From Niallia sp052318935 (GTDB lineage: Bacteria; Bacillota; Bacilli; Bacillales; Cytobacillaceae), in NCBI GenBank assembly GCA_052318935.1, contig JBQRKO010000003.1: a stretch of 64,000 nucleotides of DNA; one strand, 5' to 3'. The notes beneath the pieces are model-generated. The model searched no databases. It saw only the letters and a list, made by a program, of their open reading frames with translations, and had not been told where the DNA came from. A program made the position numbers and the translations under genes. Of the stretch, positions 8,922-16,827 are shown one piece after another (within the stretch, counting starts at the first letter, position 1; each line of letters starts with the position of its first letter).

Positions 8922-9530
8922 TTAAACAAAATATTGCTGAAACCATTTTGCAGCAGCTTCCACTTCTGTTCTTGTTAACTGATGTCCAAAATTTTCCCAA
9001 TGCATTTCAACAGCTGCGCCTGCTTTTTCTAATAAGTCTTGTAATTCTTCTGATTCTTTTAATGGACAGATTGGATCATTATTTCCTGCTGAAATAAAAA
9101 CTGGCAAATCAAATAGATTTGGAAGTTCTATTCCTTTGAGCGGCACCATCGGATGATGAAGAATAGCTCCTTTTAATCCATTTGCATAATGAAATAAAAT
9201 ACTTGCAGCAATATTTGCGCCATTAGAGTAGCCAATTGCAACAATGTTATTTCGGTCAAACCCATATTTTTCTGCACTTTCATCTAAAAAGGCATGAAGC
9301 TCTTTTGTACGAAAAACCAAATCTTCTTCATCAAATAGGCCTTCAGCCAATCTACGAAAAAAACGAGGCATTCCATTTTCTAAAATATTTCCACGAACAC
9401 TTAATACAGACGCTTCTTGATCCACCATATCTGCAAGTGGAAGTAAATCCTGTTCATTTCCACCTGTACCATGCAATAATAAAAGAACGGGTTTATGGGG
9501 ATTTCTCCCTTTTTTAAAAATATGTTTCAA
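8922..9530 (-). CDS. mhqD: MhqD-like alpha/beta hydrolase
   Basis: A 202-residue alpha/beta hydrolase closely fitting Bacillus MhqD, a hydrolase induced by hydroquinones and catechols. LLLLHGTGGNEQDLLPL carries the oxyanion-hole motif, GYSNGANIAAS holds the nucleophile serine, the acid is the Asp in AGNNDPICP, and the histidine lies in NFGHQL. ENGMPRFFRRL is diagnostic of this subfamily. It follows a flavin-reductase-like gene by 16 bases, and that gene's promoter bears an MhqR-type box, which supports a role in quinone detoxification. The natural substrate is not known. Confidence 0.87.
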   Translation of the reverse strand: MKHIFKKGRNPHKPVLLLLHGTGGNEQDLLPLADMVDQEASVLSVRGNILENGMPRFFRRLAEGLFDEEDLVFRTKELHAFLDESAEKYGFDRNNIVAIGYSNGANIAASILFHYANGLKGAILHHPMVPLKGIELPNLFDLPVFISAGNNDPICPLKESEELQDLLEKAGAAVEMHWENFGHQLTRTEVEAAAKWFQQYFV

Positions 9531-9546
9531 ATCTTGTGCTCCTCTC

Positions 9547-10164
9547 CTATATTAGTTTTGGTCTTTCGATTGTAAATGTTTCGCCAAGTTTACTATAATC
9601 ATTTCCAGCCATCCTGCTGACGGGTTTTAAACGTTTTGCATCGATTTTTCCATCCTTATACAAATCATCTGAAATATGAAAATAAACTGCACGACCTAAT
9701 ATTAGATCACAAGCAGGTTTTCCTTCCTCATTATTAATCGTTATTATTTTTTCCAGTTTGCATTCTATTCTAATTTTCGCTTCCATAATTCCTGGTGTTG
9801 AAATCAGCCAACTATCAACTGGTTGTAATTTCGCTTCTTCTATTTCGCTTATATCACTTGGAAAATTTGCTGCCGTTTCGTTTATTTTCTCGATGTTATC
9901 TTCATCACAAATATGAATCACAAATTCTTTCGTTTGCTGAATATTACGTGCTGTATCTTTTTGTATCATTTCTTTTCTTTGCACCGCAATCGAAAGAATA
10001 GGTGGATCAGAAGAAACAATATTAAAGAAGCTAAACGGTGCTCCATTTAAAATAGTTCCTTCTGTCAACGTTGTCACAAATGCGATTGGTCTTGGAATAA
10101 TGCTTCCTATGAAGAATTTATAGACTTCTTTTGCCGATAAAGCAGCTGGATCAATTGATTGCAT
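9547..10164 (-). CDS. Flavin reductase-like, FMN-binding split-barrel protein
   Basis: A 205-residue member of the flavin reductase-like domain family (DIM6/NTAB). The conserved FFIGSIIPRPIAFVTT and APFSFFNIVSSDPPILSIAV segments bind FMN, and ARNIQQTKEFVIHI continues the barrel. Such proteins use FMN for reductase or oxidoreductase chemistry. It is the first gene of a two-gene operon with the MhqD-like hydrolase. TACCTCCTAA on the plus strand gives an AGGAGG site seven bases before the ATG at 10164. The promoter and MhqR-like operator lie just upstream. Confidence 0.85.
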   Translation of the reverse strand: MQSIDPAALSAKEVYKFFIGSIIPRPIAFVTTLTEGTILNGAPFSFFNIVSSDPPILSIAVQRKEMIQKDTARNIQQTKEFVIHICDEDNIEKINETAANFPSDISEIEEAKLQPVDSWLISTPGIMEAKIRIECKLEKIITINNEEGKPACDLILGRAVYFHISDDLYKDGKIDAKRLKPVSRMAGNDYSKLGETFTIERPKLI

Positions 10165-10194
10165 CGTGTTTTACCTCCTAATTTCGATTTAAAA

Positions 10195-10242
10195 TATCTT
10201 GAATTCGAGATAATAATACTATTTCTTTGCTTATCCTGTCAA
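10195..10242 (-). promoter_or_regulatory. Promoter with MhqR-type operator
   Basis: On the minus strand TTGACA (10237-10242) and TATTAT (10213-10218) are 18 bases apart. Directly downstream, 10195-10212 reads TATCTTGAATTCGAGATA, which differs at one base from the published Bacillus MhqR consensus core tATCTcgaAtTCgAGATa. Its position at the transcription start fits repression that is relieved by quinones. Confidence 0.75.
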
Positions 10243-10434
10243 GAAAATATACTTGGACCTGAAAGGAAAATAAAAACAAGTAACAAAAAATCGAAATCAA
10301 ACTAGATGAGCTAACCTCCACTGACAATACTAATTGATTAAGAGTTGCTGACACAAATGGCCTGTTGTCAGTTTAGTTTCTATAAATAGAACATTATTAT
10401 TTTTGAATAGATTCATTCCATTAGTTTAAATAAG

Positions 10435-10463
10435 AAAAAACCTCTACACTTAGGAGGTTTTTT
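10435..10463. terminator. Bidirectional terminator
   Basis: AAAAAACCTC pairs with GAGGTTTTTT across a short loop. It lies downstream of the small minus-strand gene at 10563. Confidence 0.75.
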
Positions 10464-10562
10464 TCGAATATTTGTTTAAATGTAACTTTTTAGCAAAATC
10501 ACATCCATGAAAATAATAAATCATCTTCCTATCCTTAAAAGCCAAAAGTGGACTGCTTATCG

Positions 10563-10673
10563 TCAAATTATAAGGTATATCATTTTTAACCAGCCGAAAA
10601 AGGAAATCCAAAGAGGTATACTAATAATAACTCCCCATTTTAATCCTTTTAAAAAATTTCGTTGTTCTTCCAT
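10563..10673 (-). CDS. 36-residue single-span membrane protein
   Basis: The deduced protein starts MEEQRNFLKGLKWG and continues with a hydrophobic span (VIISIPLWISFFGWL), ending MIYLII. ATG 10673 has AAGGAG nine to ten bases upstream. The stop at 10563 is followed by the terminator at 10435. The combination of ribosome-binding site, charged N-terminus, one transmembrane helix and terminator makes it a credible gene. I do not recognise the family, and the function is unknown. A longer open frame on the plus strand over the same bases looks like a shadow. Confidence 0.6.
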   Translation of the reverse strand: MEEQRNFLKGLKWGVIISIPLWISFFGWLKMIYLII

Positions 10674-11095
10674 TTCTATCCACTCCTTAATGGTAAGTAG
10701 ATTAACTAATAATTCATATCCAATTATTAAAAGAGAGCGTTTTCAAAACACGGTATTTAATATCAGAATTAGCTATTGGTTCCATTTATTATACTTCCAT
10801 CTTTTCCTTATTATTAGCTTTTATACACTTTAATTTCATCCTACATGAAATATACCAAATAATTATGACCAATTTATGAAGGTTTTTTTTGGATTTCTGT
10901 ATACTAGCAAAGAATATTTTTTAAATTTTATTCATCTATTCATAATTTGTTCATTATTTTTTCATAATTATCTTTTAAGATAATACTTGTTAAGAGTTTC
11001 CCCTCTTTACTATATATTTTTTTGAGGTTGCCTTAAAATTTGGACAACCTCTTTTTTATGCAAGATTTACTTCATTGCAGGAAGTTTAGCCAACT
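10674..11095. other. Gene-poor gap with a dyad and an orphan terminator
   Basis: Contains the perfect dyad ATTATCTTTTAAGATAAT (10967-10984) and, 40 bases later, the hairpin GAGGTTG/CAACCTC (11024-11051) followed by TTTTTT. There is no open reading frame between them. This may be the remains of a deleted gene or a very short transcript. Confidence 0.4.
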
Positions 11096-11144
11096 AAAAA
11101 AAGGGTTGAAAAGATTTATGCAGCAATCTTTTCAATCCTTTTTT
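11096..11144. terminator. Terminator of the degraded adenine deaminase gene
   Basis: A roughly 20-bp stem (GGGTTGAAAAGATT / AATCTTTTCAATCC, one G-U pair) flanked by A and T runs directly after the pseudogene stop at 11143. Confidence 0.85.
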
Positions 11145-11366
11145 AAACTTCAACTGATATATAAGAGAAAGATTCAAAATTAAATAGTCCTTTGCCTTTT
11201 AATTTTAATGTCGGAACAACAGATAAACATAAAAAGTATTCCCCATCGTATCATCTGCTATTGCGATATCTCCTTGCATTAACTCTCCAGTAAAAACATT
11301 TCGATATTTGCATTTTGAATCACTAAATTTGCTTTTTCCGTTTTTGCAGCACCACGTATTCTTTTT
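11143..11366 (-). pseudogene. Adenine deaminase remnant
   Basis: The minus strand encodes pieces of both ends of an adenine deaminase in different frames. An N-terminal block reads RGAAKTEKANLVIQNANI, then after a frameshift NVFTGELMQGDIAIADDT. Next comes the C-terminal block LSVVPTLKLKGKGLFNFESF, which stops at 11143 just before an intact terminator. About 500 central codons, including the metal-binding catalytic domain, are gone. The call rests on resemblance to AdeC termini, which I recognise but could not align. It is non-functional. Confidence 0.7.
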
Positions 11367-11519
11367 TTATATAGAATCTACAAAAATCAAAAAGCAAACT
11401 GTAATTATTTTTCTCATTTTTTATTATTTATCCACATAAAATATGCTATTATATTTACGTATTGTTTCTCTTTATTTTTAAAAAATTACAAAACGTTATC
11501 ATATCGAAAGGAGAAAGTG

Positions 11520-12095
11520 ATGTTATATAAAGAACTTATTATTGGAATGATGCGATCAGGACTTTTTGGTTTTGGAGGAGGACCTTCTGTTATTCCACTT
11601 ATTCGCCATGAAGCGGTTAATCGTTTTAAATGGGTTAATAATGATGAATTTGGTGAAGTATTAGCCATTGCAAATACGCTGCCAGGACCCATTGCTACTA
11701 AAATGGCTGCTTATTTAGGATACAAGGTAAAAGGACCTCTTGGTGCCATTGTCAGCGTTTTAGCGCATATTCTTCCTACTTGTTTAGCGATGGTATTATT
11801 AATCACCTTCGTTAATGAATTAAGCAACTCCCCAATTGTTAGAGGCATGATTTCTGCTGTACAACCGGTCATTGCAGTGATGTTGGGAATAATGGCATAC
11901 GAGTTTGGGGAAAAAGCTGTCAAAGGGTTAGGAATATATATTGGAATATTATTATCAGTTGTTTGTTTAATCCTTATCCAAACCATCTCTATTCATCCAG
12001 CAATCGTTATTTTAATTTCTTTAATATATGGAGCTTTCCATTTTAAAATTAAAGAAAAAGTATTTCAAAGAAAGAAAGAGGTGCGTAAAGGATGA
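11520..12095 (+). CDS. Chromate transporter, N-terminal-half subunit
   Basis: A 191-residue CHR-family membrane protein. GLFGFGGGPSVIPLI and LPGPIATKMAAYLGY are the paired CHR signatures, followed by about five hydrophobic helices. Single-domain CHR proteins work as pairs, and the second subunit overlaps this gene by four bases (ATGA at 12092). In B. subtilis the equivalent pair YwrB/YwrA exports chromate and sits beside an Lrp-type regulator, as here. I chose ATG 11520 rather than GTG 11517 because AGGAG lies six bases before it. Confidence 0.88.
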   Translation: MLYKELIIGMMRSGLFGFGGGPSVIPLIRHEAVNRFKWVNNDEFGEVLAIANTLPGPIATKMAAYLGYKVKGPLGAIVSVLAHILPTCLAMVLLITFVNELSNSPIVRGMISAVQPVIAVMLGIMAYEFGEKAVKGLGIYIGILLSVVCLILIQTISIHPAIVILISLIYGAFHFKIKEKVFQRKKEVRKG

Positions 12096-12628
12096 TATTA
12101 ATAAGCCTATTTTTAAGTTTTCTTCTAGCAAATCTGCTTGGTTATGGAGGCGGTCCTGCATCTATTCCATTAATGTATGAAGAGATTGTTAATCGATACA
12201 ACTGGCTGTCTAATGCAGAATTTTCCAGTATGCTTGCATTAGGAAATGCTTTACCAGGGCCAATTGCAACAAAGGTTGCTGCCTATGTTGGCTACGGAAT
12301 GGGTGGTTGGCCAGGTTTTCTCATTGCCTTAATAGCCACTGTTTTACCATCTGCAGCTGCGCTTATTTTCTTGCTAAACGTAATGAGTAAACATAGAGAT
12401 TCAGCAATTGTTAAAGGAATGACTATAATGGTTCAACCAGTCATCACAGCTCTTATGGTTATGCTTACATTTGATTTTTTTCAAGAATCACATGATTCAT
12501 TAGGACTTTTTCAAACGATAGCAATTGCTGTTATTGCATTATTATTATTCCAAAAGGTTAAACTGCATCCTGCATTAGTAATTATTCTTGCTTTTCTTTA
12601 TGGCGGACTTGTTGTTCCACATATTTAA
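12092..12628 (+). CDS. Chromate transporter, C-terminal-half subunit
   Basis: A 178-residue membrane protein paralogous to the preceding gene, with LLGYGGGPASIPLMYEE and ALPGPIATKVAAYVGYG and five to six hydrophobic segments. It overlaps the first subunit by four bases, which implies coupled translation and a heteromeric short-chain CHR exporter. The topology of the two halves is expected to be opposite, as in known pairs. Twenty-six bases downstream begins the Lrp/AsnC regulator of the same operon. Confidence 0.87.
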   Translation: MILISLFLSFLLANLLGYGGGPASIPLMYEEIVNRYNWLSNAEFSSMLALGNALPGPIATKVAAYVGYGMGGWPGFLIALIATVLPSAAALIFLLNVMSKHRDSAIVKGMTIMVQPVITALMVMLTFDFFQESHDSLGLFQTIAIAVIALLLFQKVKLHPALVIILAFLYGGLVVPHI

Positions 12629-12654
12629 AGACTTGAAAAAAAGAGGAGAATTTT

Positions 12655-13131
12655 ATGTCAAATGACTTTCAAATTCCTAGCTTTACATTGGATAAAACAG
12701 ATCAAGCCATATTAGCATTGCTTCATGAAAACAGCCGCCTTTCATATACAGATATCGGAAAATCTGTCGGTATTTCCCGTGTAGCGGTACAAATGAGAAT
12801 TCAAACATTAATGGAGCAAGGAATTATTGAAAAATTCACCACAGTTATCAACCCAACAAAAATAGGGATGACTGTATCTGCTTTTTTTAACGTAGATGTA
12901 GAACCAAAATATTTAGAACATGTTGCGGACCTTTTATCGCTTGAACCTGCTGTTTCGAGTCTTTATCATATGACAGGTCCAAGTAAATTGCATATGCATG
13001 GCATCTTTGCCGATAATCAAGAAATGGAAGCATTTTTAACAGACAAATTATATGCAATTGAAGGAATTGTAAGTGTAGACTGTCAACTTTTAATCAAAAG
13101 GTACAAAAGTAGAATGGGAATGAAGCTTTAA
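12655..13131 (+). CDS. Lrp/AsnC family regulator of the chromate operon (YwrC-like)
   Basis: A 158-residue Lrp/AsnC regulator. A winged helix-turn-helix covers residues 14-60 (ILALLHENSRLSYTDIGKSV), followed by an alpha-beta RAM domain from about 75 (VSAFFNVDVEPKYLEHVADL). ATG 12655 follows GAGGAG. Its place at the end of the chrN-chrC operon parallels B. subtilis ywrC, whose product controls the chromate genes, so autoregulation of this operon is the likely role. The terminator at 13136 follows directly. Confidence 0.85.
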   Translation: MSNDFQIPSFTLDKTDQAILALLHENSRLSYTDIGKSVGISRVAVQMRIQTLMEQGIIEKFTTVINPTKIGMTVSAFFNVDVEPKYLEHVADLLSLEPAVSSLYHMTGPSKLHMHGIFADNQEMEAFLTDKLYAIEGIVSVDCQLLIKRYKSRMGMKL

Positions 13132-13135
13132 TTAT

Positions 13136-13175
13136 AAAAAGGAAGTCGGCTGTTATTAAGCCTGACTTCCTTTTT
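13136..13175. terminator. Bidirectional terminator
   Basis: AAAAAGGAAGTC pairs with GACTTCCTTTTT between converging operons. Confidence 0.88.
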
Positions 13176-13734
13176 GTTTTAGCAGCTGTGGCAACTCTGA
13201 CCAATCTTTTATTCTATTAATATTTAATTCTTTATTATAAGGCTGGTCTTTTACATACACATTAATCGACGTATCTAAAAGTGTATGTAATACTGCCGGC
13301 TTATCATCGAAGTAGTAATCCAACTCTAAACGATGGATAACATGTATTTTTTCATGATCTTCCATTCCACAATAAAAATGTTCCTCGCTAATCGGAAATC
13401 CTAGTTGTTTCATCCAATCTTTTGTCTGCACTGCAAACTGTTTATTTCTTGCTGTAATATAATATACTTCATGTCCATTGTTTACCAACTCATTCAGCAC
13501 TTCTACTGCCATAGGGAATGGCGGACAATTTGTAAAATAAATCTCTTCCCTCATGGAATTCCATAATGCTTTTCCTTCATGTGCAAGCAATCCGAATGGT
13601 TCATGTATTCCTACTGTTTTTATTGCTTGAAATACACTTAAATCAAGATTCTTATTCAACTTTTGATTATATAGCTGAAAAGCATATTCTCTTAAATTAA
13701 TTAGTGTATCATCAATATCAAATCCAAACTTCAT
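13156..13734 (-). CDS. HAD-family phosphatase, 5'-nucleotidase-like
   Basis: A 192-residue HAD hydrolase. Motif I is FGFDIDDTLINL (residues 3-14), with the nucleophile and acid-base aspartates. YYITARNKQF supplies motif II, and the LDYYFDDKPAVL stretch is motif IV. The fold resembles the 5'(3')-deoxyribonucleotidase-like branch (YqfW type). ATG 13734 follows GGAGGAG; upstream residues in the open frame are leader. It is last in the ribA-ribD-monooxygenase operon, so one possibility is that it removes phosphate from the RibD product. That is inference; a general nucleotidase role is equally possible. Confidence 0.75.
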   Translation of the reverse strand: MKFGFDIDDTLINLREYAFQLYNQKLNKNLDLSVFQAIKTVGIHEPFGLLAHEGKALWNSMREEIYFTNCPPFPMAVEVLNELVNNGHEVYYITARNKQFAVQTKDWMKQLGFPISEEHFYCGMEDHEKIHVIHRLELDYYFDDKPAVLHTLLDTSINVYVKDQPYNKELNINRIKDWSELPQLLKQKGSQA

Positions 13735-13768
13735 TTTAACTCCTCCACTGAACAAATTAAGGTTCATT

Positions 13769-14857
13769 TTATGGAATAAAATTTTCTTTAAAACTTGCTT
13801 CTCGTTTTAGCTGTTCTAATTGAATAGCATCTACATCTTCTTTTCTAATTTTTTCATAGTGCTTTAAGTAAGAACATGGCTGATTTTCGAACTGAATCGC
13901 TTTAATAACTTTGGCAAGAGCCTCTGCATCTTTTAAAGAACTGTTTAAACCAAATGCTCCAGTAGGACTCATTGTATGAGCTGCATCTCCCATCAATACA
14001 ACATTATTTTTCACCCATTGAGGACTTTTTGAACTTTCTACCTTCAGTAATACAAAATCTTTCCATGAACGAATATGTTTGGTCACTGTTTCTTCCAATT
14101 CGGGAAATGCTTGTATAAGACCTTTAATAAAGAAATCAAACGAACCTTTTTTTAATTGTGGGTATTCATCTTCTTTAATATTCCATCCAATTTGAATACA
14201 TCCTCCAAATTGAGTAAATAAAGCGACTTGCTGATCATTAACAAGCCCAATCTTTATCGTCGGCTTCCAATTAGCAGGAGCAGGTATTTTCGCCCATAAT
14301 AAGTCATATCCATGTTTAATCGTTGTAAAAGGAAATGCTGCCTTTTTTCTTATAGTGGAGAATCTCCCATCCGCAGCAACTATAATGTTGCTTTCAATAT
14401 CTACTTTTTCTCCATCTATTATTGCCGTGACTCCACGATAATGATGATTTTCATCTTTTCTAACATCTACTACTTTACTATTCATCTTTAGCTGAAAAGA
14501 AAGAAATTGACTTGCTTCTTTTAAAAGTAATTTTAATAGATGGTTTTGTGGAACATGTATACCTGTATGACTGCTATTTTGATTAGGTAAGATGTTTTTT
14601 ATTATCTTGCCTTTATTAACATATTCCACTCGATCCATTAATAAAACGCCTATGTCTTCTAACTTTTCATACAATCCGGCATATTGAAGGACTTTTTCTC
14701 CTTCTTCATTTAAATGTTCTCCTCGGAACTCTTTGTTAATATCTTGATGACGTTCTAACAATAAAGTTGAAATATTTTCTCGTGCTAATAAGTAAGCTAA
14801 TAATGCTCCCCCTGGACCTGCACCAACTATACAAACATCTGTATATAGTACCGTCAT
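13769..14857 (-). CDS. FAD-dependent aromatic-ring-type monooxygenase
   Basis: A 362-residue group A flavoprotein monooxygenase. The N-terminal FAD dinucleotide motif is CIVGAGPGGALLAYLLA, the middle VAADGRFSTIRKK is the DG motif for FAD and NADPH, and GDAAHTMSPTGAFGLN is the GD motif. EFRGEHLNEEG is a subfamily mark. No exporter or membrane anchor is present. The start is uncertain: ATG 14857 gives the short N-terminus typical of the family, while ATG 14884 adds nine residues but has a poor ribosome-binding site. It lies between ribD and the HAD gene in one operon, which suggests that it oxidises a product of that pathway. Confidence 0.8.
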   Translation of the reverse strand: MTVLYTDVCIVGAGPGGALLAYLLARENISTLLLERHQDINKEFRGEHLNEEGEKVLQYAGLYEKLEDIGVLLMDRVEYVNKGKIIKNILPNQNSSHTGIHVPQNHLLKLLLKEASQFLSFQLKMNSKVVDVRKDENHHYRGVTAIIDGEKVDIESNIIVAADGRFSTIRKKAAFPFTTIKHGYDLLWAKIPAPANWKPTIKIGLVNDQQVALFTQFGGCIQIGWNIKEDEYPQLKKGSFDFFIKGLIQAFPELEETVTKHIRSWKDFVLLKVESSKSPQWVKNNVVLMGDAAHTMSPTGAFGLNSSLKDAEALAKVIKAIQFENQPCSYLKHYEKIRKEDVDAIQLEQLKREASFKENFIP

Positions 14858-14914
14858 TTCTTCCACTCTTTCCGTTACTTTCATCTGAAATGTTCTTTTA
14901 TAGCCATGACTTTG

Positions 14915-16009
14915 CTAACCAATAGGATAGGCAGTGATTCTTAAATCAGAACCAACTTTTTCAACGGTTTCATAACTTAATTCAACTGCTTCATGTATCG
15001 TTTCTACATCATCGCCCCTAAATGGTGTATATGAGTTTTTGCCGCCGAGAATTTTCGGTGCAACATAGATGATATACTTTTGAATAAGTCCTTCTCGCAA
15101 AAAGCTTGCGTTTATTTCACTTCCGCCTTCTAACAAAATATCGGTAATTCCTTCTTTATATAAATATTTTAAAGCTTCTTTACTATTGATTTTGCCGTCT
15201 TCTGAAGAAACAGTAATAATTTGGACTCCTTTTGCAGCTAATGCCTTGGCTTTTTCATTATTTGCATCTTCTGTTGTAACAATTATCGTTGCAGCTTGAG
15301 AACAGTCAGCTACATTTGCATCAACAGGTGTTCGAAGCTTCGAATCCATAATAATACGAACCGGATTTTTGGAAGGAATGCTTAATCGTGTTGTTAATTT
15401 AGGATTATCAGCCAAAACAGTTCCGACTCCAACTAGGATGGCATCCACTTCATTACGTAAATAATGAACCTCCTGCCTTGCTTCTTCTCCTGTAATCCAT
15501 TGACTGTGCCCAGTATATGCAGCAATTTTGCCGTCTAATGTCATCGCAACCTTTGAAATAACAAAAGGAGTTTCATGAACCATATTATGAATAAACCGTT
15601 CGTTTATTTTTTGTGCCTCCGCCTTCAATAATCCCACTTCAACCTCAACTCCAGCATCTTTAAGCAGGTTTATACCTCTTCCAGCTACAGCAGGATTAGG
15701 ATCTTCTGTTGCAACAACTACTCGTTTGACACCAGACTCTTTCACAAGCGTTGCACAAGGAGGTGTTTTGCCATAATGAGAGCATGGTTCAAGCGTTACA
15801 TATAATGTTGCATCAAGTGCATGCTCGCCTGCCATGTTAAAGGCATGCACCTCTGCATGCGGTTCTCCGGCCTTCCGGTGGATGCCTGACCCGACGATAA
15901 CGCCATCTTTCACAAGGATTGCACCGACAACCGGGTTTGGATTGGTTTTTCCTTTTGCCGTTTCTGCAAGATCTAATGCCATTCTCATAAAATCCTGATC
16001 TTTTTTCAT
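14915..16009 (-). CDS. ribD: Riboflavin-specific deaminase/reductase
   Basis: A 364-residue bifunctional RibD. The cytidine deaminase-like domain covers residues 1-145 with zinc ligands His51 (HAE), Cys76 and Cys85 (PCSHYGKTPPC). The dihydrofolate-reductase-like domain follows (SKVAMTLDGKIA, ITGEEARQEVHYLR, ILVGVGTVLADNP). It deaminates and reduces the GTP cyclohydrolase II product to 5-amino-6-ribitylaminouracil phosphate. It lies 12 bases after ribA. Neither ribE nor ribH is nearby, and no FMN riboswitch precedes the operon, so this may be a second copy serving another pathway. Confidence 0.93.
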   Translation of the reverse strand: MKKDQDFMRMALDLAETAKGKTNPNPVVGAILVKDGVIVGSGIHRKAGEPHAEVHAFNMAGEHALDATLYVTLEPCSHYGKTPPCATLVKESGVKRVVVATEDPNPAVAGRGINLLKDAGVEVEVGLLKAEAQKINERFIHNMVHETPFVISKVAMTLDGKIAAYTGHSQWITGEEARQEVHYLRNEVDAILVGVGTVLADNPKLTTRLSIPSKNPVRIIMDSKLRTPVDANVADCSQAATIIVTTEDANNEKAKALAAKGVQIITVSSEDGKINSKEALKYLYKEGITDILLEGGSEINASFLREGLIQKYIIYVAPKILGGKNSYTPFRGDDVETIHEAVELSYETVEKVGSDLRITAYPIG

Positions 16010-16021
16010 CCTTTTTCTCCC

Positions 16022-16762
16022 TTATAACATACCGATTTTTTCGTTTACTGGAATATGACCCGATTTTTGAACTTTTGTTTTTAAATAGTTTTCATTAAAT
16101 TCGGAGACATCTCCCCAAATGGGAATATTTTCTTTCGCCGTTAGTCCTAAAGATTTTAATGCTTCTAACTTTTTCGGATTGTTTGTAATCAGTTTTACTT
16201 GTTTTTGACGTAAAAACTGAAGAACTTTTATTGGTTCTTCATAGCTGCGAAGATCATCTGAAAAATCAAGTGCATGGTTCGCTTCTACTGTATCTAATCC
16301 TTCTTGCTGCAAAAGATACGCTAAAGATTTAGAAAATAAGCCAATGCCTCTACCTTCATGATCAGCAAGATAAAATAATGCTCCGCTGCCATTCTCAACG
16401 ATCATTTTCATTGCTTCTCGCAATTGAAAGCCGCAATCACAACGTTTGCTTCCAAATATATCTCCTGTATGACAAATGCTATGCATACGAATTAATGCAT
16501 CATCAGACTCTTTAAAATCTCCATATACAAGCACAGAAGACTGTTGATAATCAGCTAACTTTAAAGCAGGCAGTATCTCCAATAGTTCTTCTTTTGTTTG
16601 ATTTTTCTCAACAGGAAGCCATGTATACCATTGAAATGTTATTACCTTATCGTCTAATTGTACCGGCAGCTTTACTGGTCCAACAAGACATAAATTATTT
16701 GCATCATTTATTTGAATTAGTTCCATTTTATTTTGAAGAAGATTGATGACTTCTTTTTTCAT
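16022..16762 (-). CDS. ribA: GTP cyclohydrolase II, stand-alone
   Basis: A 246-residue GTP cyclohydrolase II without the DHBP synthase domain that is fused to it in the normal Bacillus RibAB. Zinc ligands are Cys97, Cys108 and Cys110 (HSICHTGDIFGSKRCDCG). FYLADHEGRGIGL holds the catalytic region, and LITNNPKKLEALK matches the nucleotide-binding end. The N-terminal 60 residues are atypical. It opens GTP to the diaminopyrimidine used by RibD. It is the first gene of a four-gene operon. AAAGGAG precedes ATG 16762, and a dyad operator lies in the leader region. Confidence 0.9.
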   Translation of the reverse strand: MKKEVINLLQNKMELIQINDANNLCLVGPVKLPVQLDDKVITFQWYTWLPVEKNQTKEELLEILPALKLADYQQSSVLVYGDFKESDDALIRMHSICHTGDIFGSKRCDCGFQLREAMKMIVENGSGALFYLADHEGRGIGLFSKSLAYLLQQEGLDTVEANHALDFSDDLRSYEEPIKVLQFLRQKQVKLITNNPKKLEALKSLGLTAKENIPIWGDVSEFNENYLKTKVQKSGHIPVNEKIGML

Positions 16763-16827
16763 ATTTATAATCTCCTTTTTCCGCTAGCATGTTTTCTCTT
16801 CTTATTTTGTGTAAAAGCTAGAGGAAC

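Noticed and set aside
10507..10833. 108-codon plus-strand open frame
   Set aside because: No ribosome-binding site, low-complexity composition, and it lies opposite the better-supported 36-residue gene.
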